Source: Clostridia bacterium (GTDB lineage Bacteria; Bacillota; Clostridia; Christensenellales; UBA1242). Taken from it: a DNA stretch of 5,339 nt. Location: positions 1 through 5,339 of the forward strand of contig JALOBO010000113.1 in assembly GCA_023228225.1 (NCBI GenBank). Direction: 5' to 3'. Made by a program: the position numbers and the translations under genes. The notes under the pieces were generated by a model. That model was not told the origin of the DNA. It did no database searches and saw only the letters and a program-made list of their open reading frames with translations. Below are positions 3,763 through 5,339 of the stretch, in pieces (position 1 is the stretch's first letter; every line of letters starts with the position of its first letter).

Positions 3763-5339
3763 ATGGTAATTGTGAAAGTGTTAGCTGGTAAAAGACCGTC
3801 ACCACAATTTATTGAACCGATAAAAAATAAAAAACAAATAAAAATAACAACACTTGTTAAAAAAACAAATACCGGTTTACAACTTCGGGATTATCAAAAA
3901 GATGCGGTTGATTCTTTTTATGCACAAGTAAATCAAGGTTTTAAATCTGGTGTTATTTCGGCACCAACAGGGAGTGGTAAATCAATAATTATTTCTGATA
4001 TTTGTAAAACATTTGCTGAAAAAGGTAAAAAAGTAATAGTGTGTACACATAGAAAAGAATTAATTCTTCAAAATGAAAACACATTAAATCGATATTGCAA
4101 CGACATCGATACTGGTGTATTTTCAGCGGGCTGTAAGCGTAAAGAACTTAATGCGCCTGTAATTTTTGTAGGAATTATGAGTATTTATAACAGTATTGAA
4201 GAGTTAGAAAAAGTGGATTTATTAATTATAGATGAAGCACATCGTGTAAATTTTGAAGAAAACACAACTTATTTTAAATTAATAGAGATTTTAAGAAAAG
4301 TTAATCCTGATTTAATAATTTTAGGTTTAAGTGCAACACCATATCGCTTGAAACAAGGTTTACTCTATGAAGGAAAAGACCGCATATTTGAAACATTATA
4401 TTATGAAATCAGTGTAGATAGACTACTACTAGATGGGTGGTTAGCGCCCGTAATATCGAAAGGCGGTGTTAAAACGATTGATTTAACAAATGTTCACACA
4501 AAAATGGGTGAATACGACGCTCGTGAATTATCAATAGCCGCTGATAAAAATGAGTTAACACAACATGCTGTAAACGAGATATGTGAATTGGGCAAAGATA
4601 GAAAAGCGTGGATTATTTTTACAACTGGAATAGAGCACGCATTACATGTTTGTGACACACTTAAATCTAAAAACATAACGTGCGAAATGCTTGATTCTAC
4701 TACAGACCCAACCACTCGTGATAAAATACTCACCGCTTATAAAAATGGCTTACTACGTTGTATTGTTAATGTAAACATTTTAACTGAAGGTTTTGATTTT
4801 CCAAAAATTGATTTAATCGCGTTATTAATGAGTACAAAATCACCATCTAAATTTGTGCAGGCTGTAGGGCGTGGAATGCGATTAGCTGAAGATAAGAAAA
4901 ACTGTTTAGTGTTGGATTATGGTTCAAACACACTTCGATTAGGAACAATTAATTCAATTATTCCACCAACAAAAGATGAAACACCCACTCCAACAGTAAA
5001 AGAATGTTTTCATTGCCATATGATTATTCCGATAACAGCAAAAGTTTGTCCTTTTTGCAATAAATCAATTATTACTTTTAAAACAGAAAGAGTTGTAAAA
5101 CATAATTGGACAGCTTACGATGGAGATTTATTATCAGTAAGTAAATGGGTAATTGTTGATTTCGCACAATATTCGTGTCATGAGTCTAATAACGGAAAAG
5201 AAAACACCCTACGCTGTGATTATATAGGAAAAGATAGAAAAACATATTCAGAATTTTTAAGCTTATCCCAAAATGCACACAAATATGCTTATACCAAATC
5301 GCTAGATAAAATTCGTGAAAGATTTAATAGTAATGCGCG
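3763..5339 (+). CDS. RadD-like superfamily 2 DNA helicase, partial at 3' end
   Basis: The frame is open for 525 codons to the window edge. All helicase motifs are present: Q-like motif LQLRDYQKDAV (39-49), Walker A APTGSGKS (67-74), DEAH (157-160), SAT (190-192), motif V NVNILTEGFDFP (336-347) and motif VI QAVGRGMR (366-373). FSAGCKRKE after motif Ia matches the E. coli RadD sequence FAAGLKRKE as I remember it. After the two RecA-like domains comes a zinc ribbon C-X2-C-X10-C-X2-C (C415, C418, C429, C432), then a domain (about 450-525) like that of RadD and phage DEAD/DEAH helicases. RadD is an ATPase in DNA repair and recombination that interacts with single-stranded DNA-binding protein. Here it would serve replication or recombination of the element. 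An N-terminal extension of about 38 residues is unusual. The start has no ribosome site and may be leaderless. Based on RadD length, perhaps 30-60 residues are missing. Confidence 0.93.
   Translation, partial: MVIVKVLAGKRPSPQFIEPIKNKKQIKITTLVKKTNTGLQLRDYQKDAVDSFYAQVNQGFKSGVISAPTGSGKSIIISDICKTFAEKGKKVIVCTHRKELILQNENTLNRYCNDIDTGVFSAGCKRKELNAPVIFVGIMSIYNSIEELEKVDLLIIDEAHRVNFEENTTYFKLIEILRKVNPDLIILGLSATPYRLKQGLLYEGKDRIFETLYYEISVDRLLLDGWLAPVISKGGVKTIDLTNVHTKMGEYDARELSIAADKNELTQHAVNEICELGKDRKAWIIFTTGIEHALHVCDTLKSKNITCEMLDSTTDPTTRDKILTAYKNGLLRCIVNVNILTEGFDFPKIDLIALLMSTKSPSKFVQAVGRGMRLAEDKKNCLVLDYGSNTLRLGTINSIIPPTKDETPTPTVKECFHCHMIIPITAKVCPFCNKSIITFKTERVVKHNWTAYDGDLLSVSKWVIVDFAQYSCHESNNGKENTLRCDYIGKDRKTYSEFLSLSQNAHKYAYTKSLDKIRERFNSNA

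Noticed and set aside
4494..4733. Minus-strand 79-residue frame inside the helicase
   Set aside because: It is a shadow of the helicase, whose motifs confirm the plus strand is coding.

Overview
This is an AT-rich window with no ribosomal or housekeeping genes except one tRNA. It looks like accessory DNA, probably a virus, plasmid or integrated element. I lean towards an archaeal host. TATA boxes of the form TTTATATA sit about 26-30 bases ahead of the tRNA and the pentapeptide gene. The helicase start appears leaderless, with a TATA-like box at the same distance. The tRNA has no encoded CCA and ends in a T-run. Genes inside the minus-strand cluster have Shine-Dalgarno motifs such as GGGTGA. 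A bacterial phage or a eukaryotic virus cannot be excluded, because RadD-like helicases are common in bacteria and phages.

Layout. Bases 41-112 (minus) hold a CAU-anticodon tRNA with its own TATA box. Bases 202-1690 (minus) form a compact four-gene cluster, listed here in transcription order: a pentapeptide-repeat protein, a 70-residue hydrophobic protein, a membrane-anchored protein interrupted by one in-frame TGA, and a 51-residue secreted or membrane peptide that starts on GTG and overlaps the previous stop. Its promoter matches the tRNA promoter at 22 of 26 positions. Bases 1760-1945 (minus) hold a 61-residue protein resembling a single InlB-type (LYAxW) repeat. Bases 1955-2183 hold four 33-base repeats separated by unique 33-, 33- and 31-base spacers, which is the geometry of a small CRISPR array; no cas gene is visible. 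A decayed fifth copy lies 440 bases away at 2623-2655.

Bases 2184-3762 contain no convincing gene. They hold AT-rich palindromes, two clusters of GTTAAC sites, and a striking dyad-symmetric element (about 3090-3463) built from ten copies of GGGTGGACATTG. The element is flanked by a 17-base direct repeat with one mismatch, which suggests a non-autonomous mobile element. An operator-like set of repeats at 3616-3711 precedes the helicase.

Bases 3763-5339 (plus) encode a RadD-like superfamily 2 DNA helicase with a C-terminal zinc ribbon; it runs off the window. The helicase is probably the DNA-processing gene of the element. The minus-strand cluster looks like a cell-envelope or host-interaction module of unknown purpose.
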